Under the pieces are notes generated by a model. That model was not told the origin of the DNA and did not search any database. It saw only the letters and a program-made list of their open reading frames with translations. A DNA stretch of 5,376 nt from Bacteroidota bacterium (GTDB lineage Bacteria; Bacteroidota; Kryptoniia; Kryptoniales; JAKASW01), in NCBI GenBank assembly GCA_021785235.1, contig JAJYGB010000429.1, forward strand, positions 1 to 5,376, given 5' to 3'. Position numbers and translations under genes: made by a program. Within the stretch, counting starts at the first letter, position 1, and each line of letters begins with the position of its first letter. Shown here piece after piece: positions 1 to 5,376 of this stretch.

Positions 1-97
1 TCTGTCTTTATTCATAATTGTGCTTTCGGAGGTGTGCTTATAAGTGACGGCTGGAACAATCGCGGCTTCGCGCTAAGAGGAGACCGAGCTTAACTGC
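1..97. other. Non-coding stretch downstream of the antiporter gene
   Basis: No gene can be supported here. On the minus strand a short hairpin (CGCG stem, 4-base loop, positions 61-72) follows the antiporter stop, but it has no T tract, so I do not call it a terminator. An ATG at 15-13 on the minus strand opens a frame reading MNKDR to the window edge. It could be the first codons of the next gene, but there is no clear Shine-Dalgarno sequence and only five codons are visible. Confidence 0.4.
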
Positions 98-1390
98 TCA
101 CTCCGCCTGTTTTCTTCTTTCGGCGCGTGCGATCGACCATTTCAAAAGCGGCGGCGTCACGAGCGTAGTCACAATCACCATGATGACGACCGCCGAGAAT
201 ATCTCGGTGTCGATGACTCCCAGTCCCTTGCCGATACTGGCGAAGATCAGTCCCACCTCGCCCCTCGGAATCATGCCTATACCGACGGTCACGCGGTCGA
301 TGTTCTTCTCCCGGACGACAAGCCCGCATGCCTGCTTCCCAAGCATCGCGGCAACGATAAGCCCACCCGAGACACCGAGAATCGACGGGATGAAGAAGCT
401 TTCCAGATGAACCTGTATTCCCATGAGCACGAAAAAGACCGGGACGAATACTGTGGCGATCGGCTGAATGAGATTCTCGATACCGATGTTGGTGCCGAAT
501 TCCTTGAAGTGAACCTCTTCCAGTATCAGCCCGGCGGCGAACGCCCCGACTATCGAGGCAAGCCCGGCCTCACTTGCCAGAACGGAGAGCACGAAGCATA
601 TAAGGATAGCGGTGATCAGCATGAGTCCCTGCGTCCTGAACCTGGCCGCGACTTTCATGACTCTCGGGATGAAGTATGTCCCGATGATCAGAGCCCCGAC
701 CAGGAATCCGACTGCGACCATCGTCAGCTTCACAATATCGAGAAGCGACAGATTGCTCCCTGTCTCGGCAGAAGAGACCACGGCGGAGACTGTGGCGAGT
801 ATGATCAGGCCGAGAACATCGTCGATGACGGCGGCACCGAGGACGATCCGGGCCTCGGGTGTCTGGATCCTCGCCATATCCTTGAACACACGGGCCGTAA
901 TGCCGACGCTCGTGGCGCAGAGTGTCGCGCCGATAAACATGTGGATGTTATTGATGTTGAAGTTGGGGGAGATCGCCAGAATCTCATTCGGCACTCTGGT
1001 TATAAAGACCGCCGAGACGAAATAGCCGAGCACAAAGGGAATGACAACTCCTATCGTTGCCACAAGAAAAGACGAGATCCCGACACGTCTCATCTCCTTG
1101 ACACTCGACTCAAGGCCGACTTCAAAAAGGAGAATGATTATGCCTATCTTGGCGAGTATATCGATACCAATTGCCGCGTGGTCGGTGAGAACGGAGGCTC
1201 GCAGCGGTTCGAAGAAATTCCAGCCGCCGTTAATAAGGATGACATTCCCAAGTATGACGCCCGCTATCAGTTCACCGAGTACGGCAGGTTGGCCGATCCT
1301 TTCAAACAACTCGGCGCCCAGCTTGGCCGCCACGAGAATCACGATCAGGTATATGAGGACTTTTATCAGCGGGTCGGGCACGGCAACCAT
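98..1390 (-). CDS. CPA2-family cation:proton antiporter (NapA/Kef-like membrane domain)
   Basis: This is an inner-membrane monovalent cation/H+ exchanger, probably for Na+ or K+, acting in pH and ion homeostasis. The 430-residue protein is almost entirely hydrophobic, with about 12-13 membrane spans. Family marks, numbered from this start, are GQPAVLGELIAG near 33-44, LLFEVGLE at 87-94, the discontinuous-helix stretch ATLCATSVGITARVF at 155-169, an Asp-Asp pair D190-D191 in VIDDVLGLI, GAFAAGLIL at 282-290, PVFFVLMGI at 317-325 and GMIPRGEVGLI at 372-382. The paired aspartates are the ion-binding motif of NapA-type, usually electrogenic, exchangers. The short basic tail means there is no RCK/TrkA-N nucleotide-binding domain as in full-length KefB/KefC, so regulation must differ. 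The frame can also start at 1444 or 1420. I chose 1390 because GAGG lies five bases upstream, whereas at 1444 the GGAG directly abuts the ATG. The ion specificity is inferred. The gene is separated from btpA by a structured gap and is probably transcribed on its own. Confidence 0.9.
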   Translation of the reverse strand: MVAVPDPLIKVLIYLIVILVAAKLGAELFERIGQPAVLGELIAGVILGNVILINGGWNFFEPLRASVLTDHAAIGIDILAKIGIIILLFEVGLESSVKEMRRVGISSFLVATIGVVIPFVLGYFVSAVFITRVPNEILAISPNFNINNIHMFIGATLCATSVGITARVFKDMARIQTPEARIVLGAAVIDDVLGLIILATVSAVVSSAETGSNLSLLDIVKLTMVAVGFLVGALIIGTYFIPRVMKVAARFRTQGLMLITAILICFVLSVLASEAGLASIVGAFAAGLILEEVHFKEFGTNIGIENLIQPIATVFVPVFFVLMGIQVHLESFFIPSILGVSGGLIVAAMLGKQACGLVVREKNIDRVTVGIGMIPRGEVGLIFASIGKGLGVIDTEIFSAVVIMVIVTTLVTPPLLKWSIARAERRKQAE

Positions 1391-1452
1391 CGCGGCCTCA
1401 TTGAATTCAAAAGGATGCATTAAAGGCAACAGAAAAGCTCCCATCTCCTGTC

Positions 1453-1481
1453 AAAATAAACAGATTGTTATGCAGAGACAA
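1453..1481 (-). promoter_or_regulatory. Candidate sigma-70-type promoter for the antiporter gene
   Basis: On the minus strand TTGTCT (1481-1476) and TATTTT (1458-1453) are separated by exactly 17 bases, each matching four of six bases of the -35 and -10 consensus. Transcription would begin near 1446. The mRNA would then start close to the 1444 ATG and have a leader of about 50 bases if the 1390 start is used. The match is modest and could be chance in an A/T-rich gap. Confidence 0.3.
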
Positions 1482-1515
1482 GAAGATTCGTGTTATCTCG
1501 GTTTAAGCAAATTCC

Positions 1516-1592
1516 ACGCAAAGGAACCAGAGTAATCACAAAGCTCGCATAGGAAAAAGATATTCCTTTGCGTTCTATGCGATTGTTCCTTT
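1516..1592. repeat. Cluster of overlapping inverted repeats (possible structured leader RNA or operator)
   Basis: Three perfect inverted repeats are interleaved in 77 bases. ACGCAAAGGAA (1516-1526) pairs with TTCCTTTGCGT (1563-1573). TCGCATAG (1545-1552) pairs with CTATGCGA (1575-1582). AAAGGAAC (1520-1527) pairs with GTTCCTTT (1585-1592). The first two cross each other in pseudoknot order. The first and third compete for the same left arm, so the pairings cannot all form together. A fourth short pairing, AGGAA (1551-1555) with TTCCT (1563-1567), nests inside the second. On the minus strand this lies between the btpA stop and the antiporter start. No T tract follows, so it is not a simple intrinsic terminator. 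Function is not known; it could act as RNA or as DNA binding sites. Confidence 0.6.
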
Positions 1593-1738
1593 CAAAGTTG
1601 AGAGGCATAACGTTGAAAGAAGTTCAATATGCAAAAACGAATCAGCCGGGGATGAATATGGAAGATGAAAGAAACGTTCGGAAAGATGAAGGCTAGTTAT
1701 GTGCTTCTTGAGAGGGAGTAACCGGTATCATCTTCAGC

Positions 1739-1756
1739 GCGAGATTACATTCTCGC
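1739..1756 (-). other. Hairpin spanning the btpA stop codon
   Basis: GCGAGA (1739-1744) and TCTCGC (1751-1756) form a perfect six-base stem around a six-base loop that contains the TAA stop at 1745-1747. No T run follows on the minus strand, so termination is not supported. It may protect the 3' end of the mRNA or be incidental. Confidence 0.3.
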
Positions 1757-2518
1757 CGCCCGCATGAAGTCCTTGAGAAGTTTTAGATCGACCGGGTTTG
1801 AAGTCTTCCCGCCGGTTTTCACCGACGTTCCAACGATTATGCTATCGGCGTATTTGAGGAGTTCCTTCACGTTGCGGCTGTTCGCGCCACTCCCTATTAC
1901 GATTTTGGCGTCGGCAAATTCCCGCCTGAGCTCGCGAAGCTGATTCATGTCGACAGCCTGTCCCGTGCGGGGCCCGCTGATGACGATAGCGTCCGCGAGT
2001 CCCCGCTCAAGCGCGTCCGCAGCCTGGACTTTGATATCGTAGCTTCCGATCTGCACCGAATGTTTCACATCTATATCGGCAAGGATCTCGACATCCGAAT
2101 CGAGGTTTTTCCGCAGGCGAAGCGTCTCGTACGCTCTGCCCTGGATTATCCCCTGGTCTGCTACAACGGCTCCCACATGCACGTTGACCCGGATGAACTC
2201 CGCGCCGGTGACATACGCGATGCTTAACGCAGACTCGGCGTCGTTGCGCAGGACGTTAATACCGAAGTGAATCCCCGGGAACTCTTTCTTCAATTCCGCG
2301 GCCGCCCGGGTCATCGCCGCGACAGTGACCGGATGAACCGAGCCGGCAGAGAAAGGGACATCGCCGAAATTCTCCACGATGAGCCCCTGAACACCGCCAT
2401 CACCGTAAGACTTGCAGTCCTGGACTGCACGGTCGACGACTTCGTCGAACGCACCCTTAAAACCGGGGGAACCTGGAAGAGGAAGCAGATGTACTACGCC
2501 TATTATTCTGGGAATCAA
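1745..2518 (-). CDS. btpA: BtpA-family TIM-barrel protein
   Basis: This is a member of the BtpA/SgcQ family (Pfam BtpA), a soluble TIM-barrel fold. In cyanobacteria BtpA stabilises photosystem I proteins; in other organisms the role is not established. The 257 residues match the usual family length. Visible family blocks are GVVHLLPLPGSP (7-18), GLIVENFGDVPF (45-56), FGINVLRND (85-93), FIRVNVHVGA (108-117), DQGIIQGRA (121-129), DVKH (150-153), VISGPRTG (179-186), IGSGAN (208-213) and IVGTSVK (228-234). The late glycine-rich strands resemble the phosphate-binding end of barrel enzymes, so an enzymatic role is plausible but inferred. The start is TTG at 2518: no ATG or GTG is available before the conserved first strand, and an in-frame stop lies upstream. 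It begins eight bases after the microprotein stop with only a weak AGAG ribosome site, suggesting translational coupling. Nothing else in the window points to photosynthesis. Confidence 0.88.
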   Translation of the reverse strand: MIPRIIGVVHLLPLPGSPGFKGAFDEVVDRAVQDCKSYGDGGVQGLIVENFGDVPFSAGSVHPVTVAAMTRAAAELKKEFPGIHFGINVLRNDAESALSIAYVTGAEFIRVNVHVGAVVADQGIIQGRAYETLRLRKNLDSDVEILADIDVKHSVQIGSYDIKVQAADALERGLADAIVISGPRTGQAVDMNQLRELRREFADAKIVIGSGANSRNVKELLKYADSIIVGTSVKTGGKTSNPVDLKLLKDFMRAARM

Positions 2519-2526
2519 TTTTTTCT

Positions 2527-2676
2527 CTATTCGTGCTGGAGCAGCTGGGATTCAACGTCTTCCGGGGTCAAATCCTCTTCCTGTTCAAACTGGAGTTCTT
2601 CAGCCGTTTTTACGACGATGTAAGCGACACCAGCCGCGATTGCCACGGCGCTAACGATTAGAATTAACTTTTTCAT
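2527..2676 (-). CDS. 49-residue single-span membrane microprotein with acidic tail, unknown function
   Basis: I do not recognise this protein. It starts MKKLILIVSAVAIAAG. Residues 4-22 form one strongly hydrophobic span, preceded by two lysines and followed by K23. Residues 26-49 are hydrophilic and hold ten acidic residues (E26, E27, E31, E33, E34, D35, E39, D40, E42, E49). The positive start suggests the N terminus inside and the acidic tail outside. It could instead be an uncleaved or cleaved signal peptide with a very short mature part. The ATG at 2676 has a good ribosome site (AGGTGG, 2685-2680). The first 26 bases overlap the end of the acetate kinase gene in another frame, and btpA starts eight bases after its TAG stop. 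The ribosome site, the sensible membrane-protein composition and the tight packing make it a likely real gene. Confidence 0.72.
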   Translation of the reverse strand: MKKLILIVSAVAIAAGVAYIVVKTAEELQFEQEEDLTPEDVESQLLQHE

Positions 2677-3934
2677 GCTCCACCTTTCCGGAAGAAATGC
2701 CGTCCCCTGGCCGATCGGGACGTGACGGGGAGCGCCTGGACGCCTCGACTATTCTCATGGTGTCGAGCGCGATGACAAGCTCCTCGTTTGTTGGCAGGGC
2801 GAATACTTTGACTTTCGCAGAATCCGCGCTGATCATTTTCTCCTTTTCGGCGGAATTGTTTCTCTCTGCGTCAATGCTCACGCCGAGAAACTCGAGCCCT
2901 TTACAGCTCTCAGCGCGGACGTCGGGGCTGTTCTCTCCGATTCCGCCGGTGAAGACGATTGCGTCCACGCCGCCCATGACTGCGGCATAGGATCCGATGT
3001 ATTTTTTTATCCTGTAAGTGAAGACCTCAAACGCGAGCTCGGCCTGCTTGTTCCCCGCATTCTTCTCCGTGACGATCTCACGCATATCGCTCGTGAGCCC
3101 CGAAATCCCGAGAAGCCCACTGTGCTTGTTCAGAAGCGTGTTGGCTTCGGCGAGCGAGAGCCCTTCCCTTCCGACGATATGCAGTATGATCTGCGGATCG
3201 AGGTCGCCGCTGCGCGTGCCCATCAGGAGTCCCTCAAGAGGCGTGAATCCCATCGACGTATCGACCGATATGCCGCCGTTGACTGCCGCCATGCTGCAGC
3301 CGTTCCCGAGATGTATCGTGATGAGCTTCAGCTTCTCGACGGGTTTCCCAAGTATCTCGGCGGCCCTGTGCGACACGTAGAAGTGCGATGTGCCGTGAAA
3401 GCCATAGCGGCGGATCTTATAGCGCCGGTAAAGCAAATACGGTATGCCATAGAGAAATGCGTACGGCGGCATCTTCTGGTGAAAGGCGGTGTCGAAAACC
3501 GCAACCTGAGGCGTACCGGGAAGATGTTTGAGAACTGCCTGAATCCCGCGAAGGTTGTGCGGGTTGTGCAGCGGCGCCAGTTCGATATTCTCACGCACTT
3601 CATCCATCACCTTCTCATCAACGAGCACGCTCTCGGAGAAACTCTCTCCGCCGTGGACCACCCTGTGTCCGACGGCGTCGATTTCGGACTTATCCCGTAT
3701 GACGCCGTGGTTCTTGCTCAGCAGAACGGCAAGCACGTATTCTATCGCGGTTTGGTGGTCGAGCACTTCCGCGCTGATTTTAACCTTATCGCCATCATAT
3801 CGTTCGTGCGTGACGACTGAATCGCTCATTCCAACGCGGTCGATTAGCCCCTTCGCTAATACGGACCGGTTCTTCAGATCGATAAACTGATATTTTACAG
3901 ACGAACTTCCGGAATTTAAAACAAGAACTTTCAT
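2651..3934 (-). CDS. ackA: Acetate kinase
   Basis: Cytoplasmic enzyme of the ASKHA fold that interconverts acetate + ATP and acetyl phosphate + ADP, giving ATP in fermentation or activating acetate. Counted from MKVLVLNSGSSS, all residues known to be important in the Methanosarcina thermophila enzyme fall at the same numbers: N7, S12, R91 (HRVVHGG), H123, D148 (VFDTAFH), H180 (GFHGTSH), R241 (GTRSGDLD) and E384 (PTNEE). This alignment decides the start at 3934. The frame also runs up to an ATG at 3952 and a TTG at 3955, adding a short charged leader absent from the family. A GGAG lies 12 bases before the chosen ATG. The protein is 427 residues, about 27 beyond the usual end near 400. The extra tail after IVEA is rich in R, S, P, G and charged residues, and its last codons overlap the next gene. 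The gene begins 27 bases after the dehydrogenase stop. Butyrate or propionate kinase is less likely given the close match. Confidence 0.96.
   Translation of the reverse strand: MKVLVLNSGSSSVKYQFIDLKNRSVLAKGLIDRVGMSDSVVTHERYDGDKVKISAEVLDHQTAIEYVLAVLLSKNHGVIRDKSEIDAVGHRVVHGGESFSESVLVDEKVMDEVRENIELAPLHNPHNLRGIQAVLKHLPGTPQVAVFDTAFHQKMPPYAFLYGIPYLLYRRYKIRRYGFHGTSHFYVSHRAAEILGKPVEKLKLITIHLGNGCSMAAVNGGISVDTSMGFTPLEGLLMGTRSGDLDPQIILHIVGREGLSLAEANTLLNKHSGLLGISGLTSDMREIVTEKNAGNKQAELAFEVFTYRIKKYIGSYAAVMGGVDAIVFTGGIGENSPDVRAESCKGLEFLGVSIDAERNNSAEKEKMISADSAKVKVFALPTNEELVIALDTMRIVEASRRSPSRPDRPGDGISSGKVEHEKVNSNR
2680..2685 (-). promoter_or_regulatory. Ribosome binding site of the microprotein gene, inside ackA
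   Basis: AGGTGG on the minus strand ends three bases before the ATG at 2676. It lies within the coding sequence of the acetate kinase C-terminal extension, so ribosomes finishing acetate kinase pass directly over it. It is the main evidence for translation of the short gene. Confidence 0.6.
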
Positions 3935-3961
3935 TTCAGCTTTCTTCTCCATCAAAGAAGA

Positions 3962-4906
3962 CTATTGATTGACTTCTATTCTCTTTCCTGATTCATCGTA
4001 CTTGAAGAAACCCTGGCCCGTCTTCTTCCCGAGGTGGCCCTCGCGCACCTTCCTCCTGAGGATCGGGCTTGCCCGGTACTGGGCGGTTCCCAGCTCATGA
4101 TACATCGTATCGAGCCACGTCAACACTTCGTCGAGCCCCATCGAGTCGGCCATTTCAAGAGGTCCTACATTCAGACCGTATCCCAGCCTGATCGCCGTGT
4201 CTATACCTTCGGCTGTTGCGATTCCTTCGAGCAGGACCTGCATCGCCTCGTTCAAAAGCGGCAGGATGACCCTCGTCGTCACGAACCCGGGATATTCGAA
4301 AACTTCAACGACGGTCTTTCCTATATCTTCCGCAAACTTCTTTATGCGCATAAAGGTGACGTCGCTCGTCTTCAGGGCGCGAACCACCTCGACAAGCGGG
4401 ACTTTTGGAACGGGGTTCAGGAAGTGCATTCCGATGATCTTGTCGGGACGCATAGTTGCATCCGCAAGCTTGGTGAGGCTGAGGGTCGCCGTATTGGAGA
4501 CGAAGACCGTGTTGGGATCGCAAATCTTGTCGAGCTCTTTGAACACGGCTTTCTTCGAGGCGAATTCCTCATCCACCGCTTCGATGACAAGGTCGCACTC
4601 GGCGACGTCTGCCAGTTCGGTGGAAAACTTCAGCCTTGCCAGGATTGCCTTCTTCTCGCTTTTCGTGAGGGCCCAGCGCTGGATTTCGGAGTCCAGGGTT
4701 TCTGAGAGTCTTTGCCTGCACAGCTCCGCGGAAGTATCGTCGCGCTCGATGATGAGCACGTTAATTCCGACGGTCGCGGCGGTCTCGGCAATTCCTCTGC
4801 CCATCAGTCCGCCCCCGACAATAGCTATGTAGCCTGCTCTATCCGATTCAGAATGACTAATATTGAAAATGTCTGCAATGTTTTCTTCTCGTGCCATAAT
4901 GCTCAT
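3962..4906 (-). CDS. 3-hydroxyacyl-CoA dehydrogenase, 3-hydroxybutyryl-CoA type
   Basis: Cytoplasmic NAD(H)-dependent enzyme that interconverts 3-hydroxyacyl-CoA and 3-oxoacyl-CoA, used in beta-oxidation, butyrate formation or polyhydroxybutyrate metabolism. The 314 residues cover the complete two-domain fold. The N-terminal Rossmann domain has IVGGGLMGRGIAETAA (29-44), with acidic E54 at the end of strand two, typical of NAD preference. S137 (SNT), H161 (GMHFLNPVP) and E173 (VEVV) match the catalytic Ser, His and Glu of the human enzyme. The C-terminal domain follows from PGFVTTR (206-212). At the position of the human catalytic Asn208 this protein has T211. From memory, some bacterial relatives carry PGFVTSR, so this is probably a subfamily trait and not damage. 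About 25 residues precede the first strand, more than in the classic Hbd, and no later start codon is available. Neither the ATG at 4906 nor that at 4897 has a clear ribosome site. It appears to be the first gene of the cluster with acetate kinase. Acyl-chain preference cannot be read here. Confidence 0.93.
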   Translation of the reverse strand: MSIMAREENIADIFNISHSESDRAGYIAIVGGGLMGRGIAETAATVGINVLIIERDDTSAELCRQRLSETLDSEIQRWALTKSEKKAILARLKFSTELADVAECDLVIEAVDEEFASKKAVFKELDKICDPNTVFVSNTATLSLTKLADATMRPDKIIGMHFLNPVPKVPLVEVVRALKTSDVTFMRIKKFAEDIGKTVVEVFEYPGFVTTRVILPLLNEAMQVLLEGIATAEGIDTAIRLGYGLNVGPLEMADSMGLDEVLTWLDTMYHELGTAQYRASPILRRKVREGHLGKKTGQGFFKYDESGKRIEVNQ

Positions 4907-4908
4907 TT

Positions 4909-4937
4909 AAGTTAGAATAAACAGCCCTGTGAATCAA
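4909..4937 (-). promoter_or_regulatory. Candidate promoter directly before the dehydrogenase gene
   Basis: TTGATT (4937-4932) and TAACTT (4914-4909) are 17 bases apart on the minus strand. The -35 match is fair (four of six) and the -10 match is weak (three of six). The -10 ends two bases before the ATG at 4906, so the transcript would start at or within the first codons. This would fit leaderless translation from 4906 or 4897, in line with the missing ribosome site. The alternative is that the cluster is read through from upstream. Confidence 0.25.
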
Positions 4938-4958
4938 GAAAACGCGCTAATTGCGCTT
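4936..4958 (-). terminator. Candidate intrinsic terminator after the TPR gene
   Basis: Three bases after the TPR gene stop, the minus strand reads AAGCGC (4958-4953), a loop AATTA, then GCGC (4947-4944), one unpaired G and TTTTCTT (4942-4936). The stem is four G-C pairs, extended to six pairs if the single G is bulged, and is followed directly by the T-rich run. The position is ideal, but the stem is short, so termination may be partial. Confidence 0.45.
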
Positions 4959-4961
4959 AAA

Positions 4962-5376
4962 TCAAGTACCGCGATGTTCAGGAGAGAGTCCGGTCGGTGC
5001 ATGAACCTGCCATTTGGCGACCGCTTGTACCCCGGCTTGCGCCTTGGCAGCTTGAATAAATTTAATAACCCGCTGGTTCGTCGGGTCAGCACGGTAGACT
5101 CCTGAAAGTGTTTCGACCGCCTCCCGGAATTTAAGAAGCTTGAATTGTACCAGCCCGAGGAGTTCAAGCCCCTCAAGATCGTTGTAACCGAGACCGATGG
5201 ATTCCTTGAAAGCAGACTCGCACCCCTCGAGGTCCCCGGTCTTCATTCTGCAATTGGCGAGACTCGATAATGACACCATGTCGTGGCCGGAGATGCTTGC
5301 GAGCAATTTCGACGCCTCAGCGAAGTCGCCCGTGTCTATGTATGCCGATGATACCAGCCTGAGATACCAGTCCTCA
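4962..5376 (-). CDS. C-terminal part of a tetratricopeptide-repeat protein (cut by the window edge)
   Basis: The reading frame is open from the right edge and stops with TGA at 4964-4962, giving 137 visible residues. Three helix-turn-helix repeats of TPR type can be seen: about 3-28 (WYLRLVSSAYIDTGDFAEA), 31-64 (SLSSLANCRMKTGDLEGCESAF) and 67-99 (LELLGLVQFKLLKFREAVETL ending in the usual ADP). The typical small and aromatic positions (L/A, G, Y/F, A, P) are present. TPR arrays form scaffolds that bind proteins or peptides; the partner cannot be told from this end. The last 25 residues are not repeat-like. An internal TTG at 5306 is only an artificial start, because the frame continues upstream with repeat sequence. 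A terminator-like hairpin follows directly, and the dehydrogenase gene begins 55 bases later, so the two may be separate units. Confidence 0.8.
   Translation of the reverse strand, partial: EDWYLRLVSSAYIDTGDFAEASKLLASISGHDMVSLSSLANCRMKTGDLEGCESAFKESIGLGYNDLEGLELLGLVQFKLLKFREAVETLSGVYRADPTNQRVIKFIQAAKAQAGVQAVAKWQVHAPTGLSPEHRGT

Larger units (their letters stand above)
1445..1744. other. 300-base intergenic region between btpA and the antiporter gene
   Basis: No coding frame of useful length with a ribosome site is present on either strand. The region holds, from right to left, a hairpin over the btpA stop codon, an A/G-rich stretch with an imperfect repeat of GGAAGATGAA near 1665-1690, a 5-base inverted repeat TTGAA/TTCAA at 1613-1627, the inverted-repeat cluster at 1516-1592, and a candidate promoter at 1453-1481. 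It is far longer than the other gaps in this gene series, which fits a boundary between two transcription units and a control region for the antiporter. Confidence 0.6.

Noticed and set aside
61..72. CGCG hairpin after the antiporter gene as a terminator
   Set aside because: The stem is only four pairs and no T tract follows on the minus strand.
407..1423. 338-codon open frame on the plus strand opposite the antiporter gene
   Set aside because: It is the antisense of a membrane-protein gene, which naturally gives a long, very hydrophilic frame rich in D, E, R, H and G. It matches no family I recognise, while the minus strand shows clear antiporter motifs.
1516..1592. A known riboswitch or a transposon end
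   Set aside because: I could not match the arms to any riboswitch consensus I know, and there is no target-site duplication, transposase or flanking terminal repeat to support a mobile element.
1653..1697. Short plus-strand frame beginning MNMEDERNV in the intergenic region
   Set aside because: Only 14 codons, no proper ribosome site, and within an A/G-rich stretch where such charged frames arise by chance.
1745..2518. BtpA as evidence for a phototroph
   Set aside because: The family is broadly distributed and no other photosynthesis gene appears in the window.
3122..3820. 232-codon open frame on the plus strand opposite acetate kinase
   Set aside because: The minus strand encodes acetate kinase with every active-site residue in place; the plus frame shows no recognisable domain.
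4034..4832. Two long open frames on the plus strand opposite the dehydrogenase
   Set aside because: They are overlapping shadows of a well-supported minus-strand gene and have no domain pattern of their own.

Overview
This window reads as ordinary bacterial chromosome of medium GC (roughly half G+C by eye). Every convincing gene lies on the minus strand, so the biology runs from the right end to the left. I see no transposase, phage gene, CRISPR array, tRNA or rRNA. The genes suggest a bacterium with fermentative or acyl-CoA metabolism. There is no photosynthesis gene besides a BtpA-family member, and that family is widespread in non-phototrophs. I cannot place the phylum from this stretch alone.

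Layout in the direction of transcription: (1) the C-terminal part of a tetratricopeptide-repeat (TPR) protein enters from the right edge and stops at 4962. It is followed within a few bases by a small terminator-like hairpin. (2) A compact cluster follows: a 3-hydroxyacyl-CoA (3-hydroxybutyryl-CoA type) dehydrogenase (4906-3962), an acetate kinase (3934-2651), a 49-residue single-span membrane microprotein (2676-2527) whose start lies inside the end of the acetate kinase gene, and a BtpA-family TIM-barrel protein (2518-1745) with a TTG start. Gaps of 27, -26 and 8 bases indicate one operon with probable translational coupling. (3) A 300-base non-coding stretch (1445-1744) carries a dense set of perfect inverted repeats with mutually exclusive pairings. 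(4) A CPA2-family cation:proton antiporter (1390-98) follows, then 97 bases with no clear gene.

How the parts may work together: the dehydrogenase and acetate kinase are both carbon and energy enzymes. The first handles 3-hydroxyacyl-CoA and NAD(H); the second makes ATP from acetyl phosphate. BtpA is a barrel protein whose biochemical role outside cyanobacteria is unknown to me, so its place in this operon is informative. The microprotein has a positively charged start, one hydrophobic span and a strongly acidic tail, and could be a membrane tether or regulator. The antiporter looks like a separate unit.

The observations most worth a second look are the inverted-repeat cluster upstream of the antiporter, the overlapping microprotein, and the hbd-ackA-microprotein-btpA gene order. 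I found no convincing evidence for a wholly new defence or mobile system.
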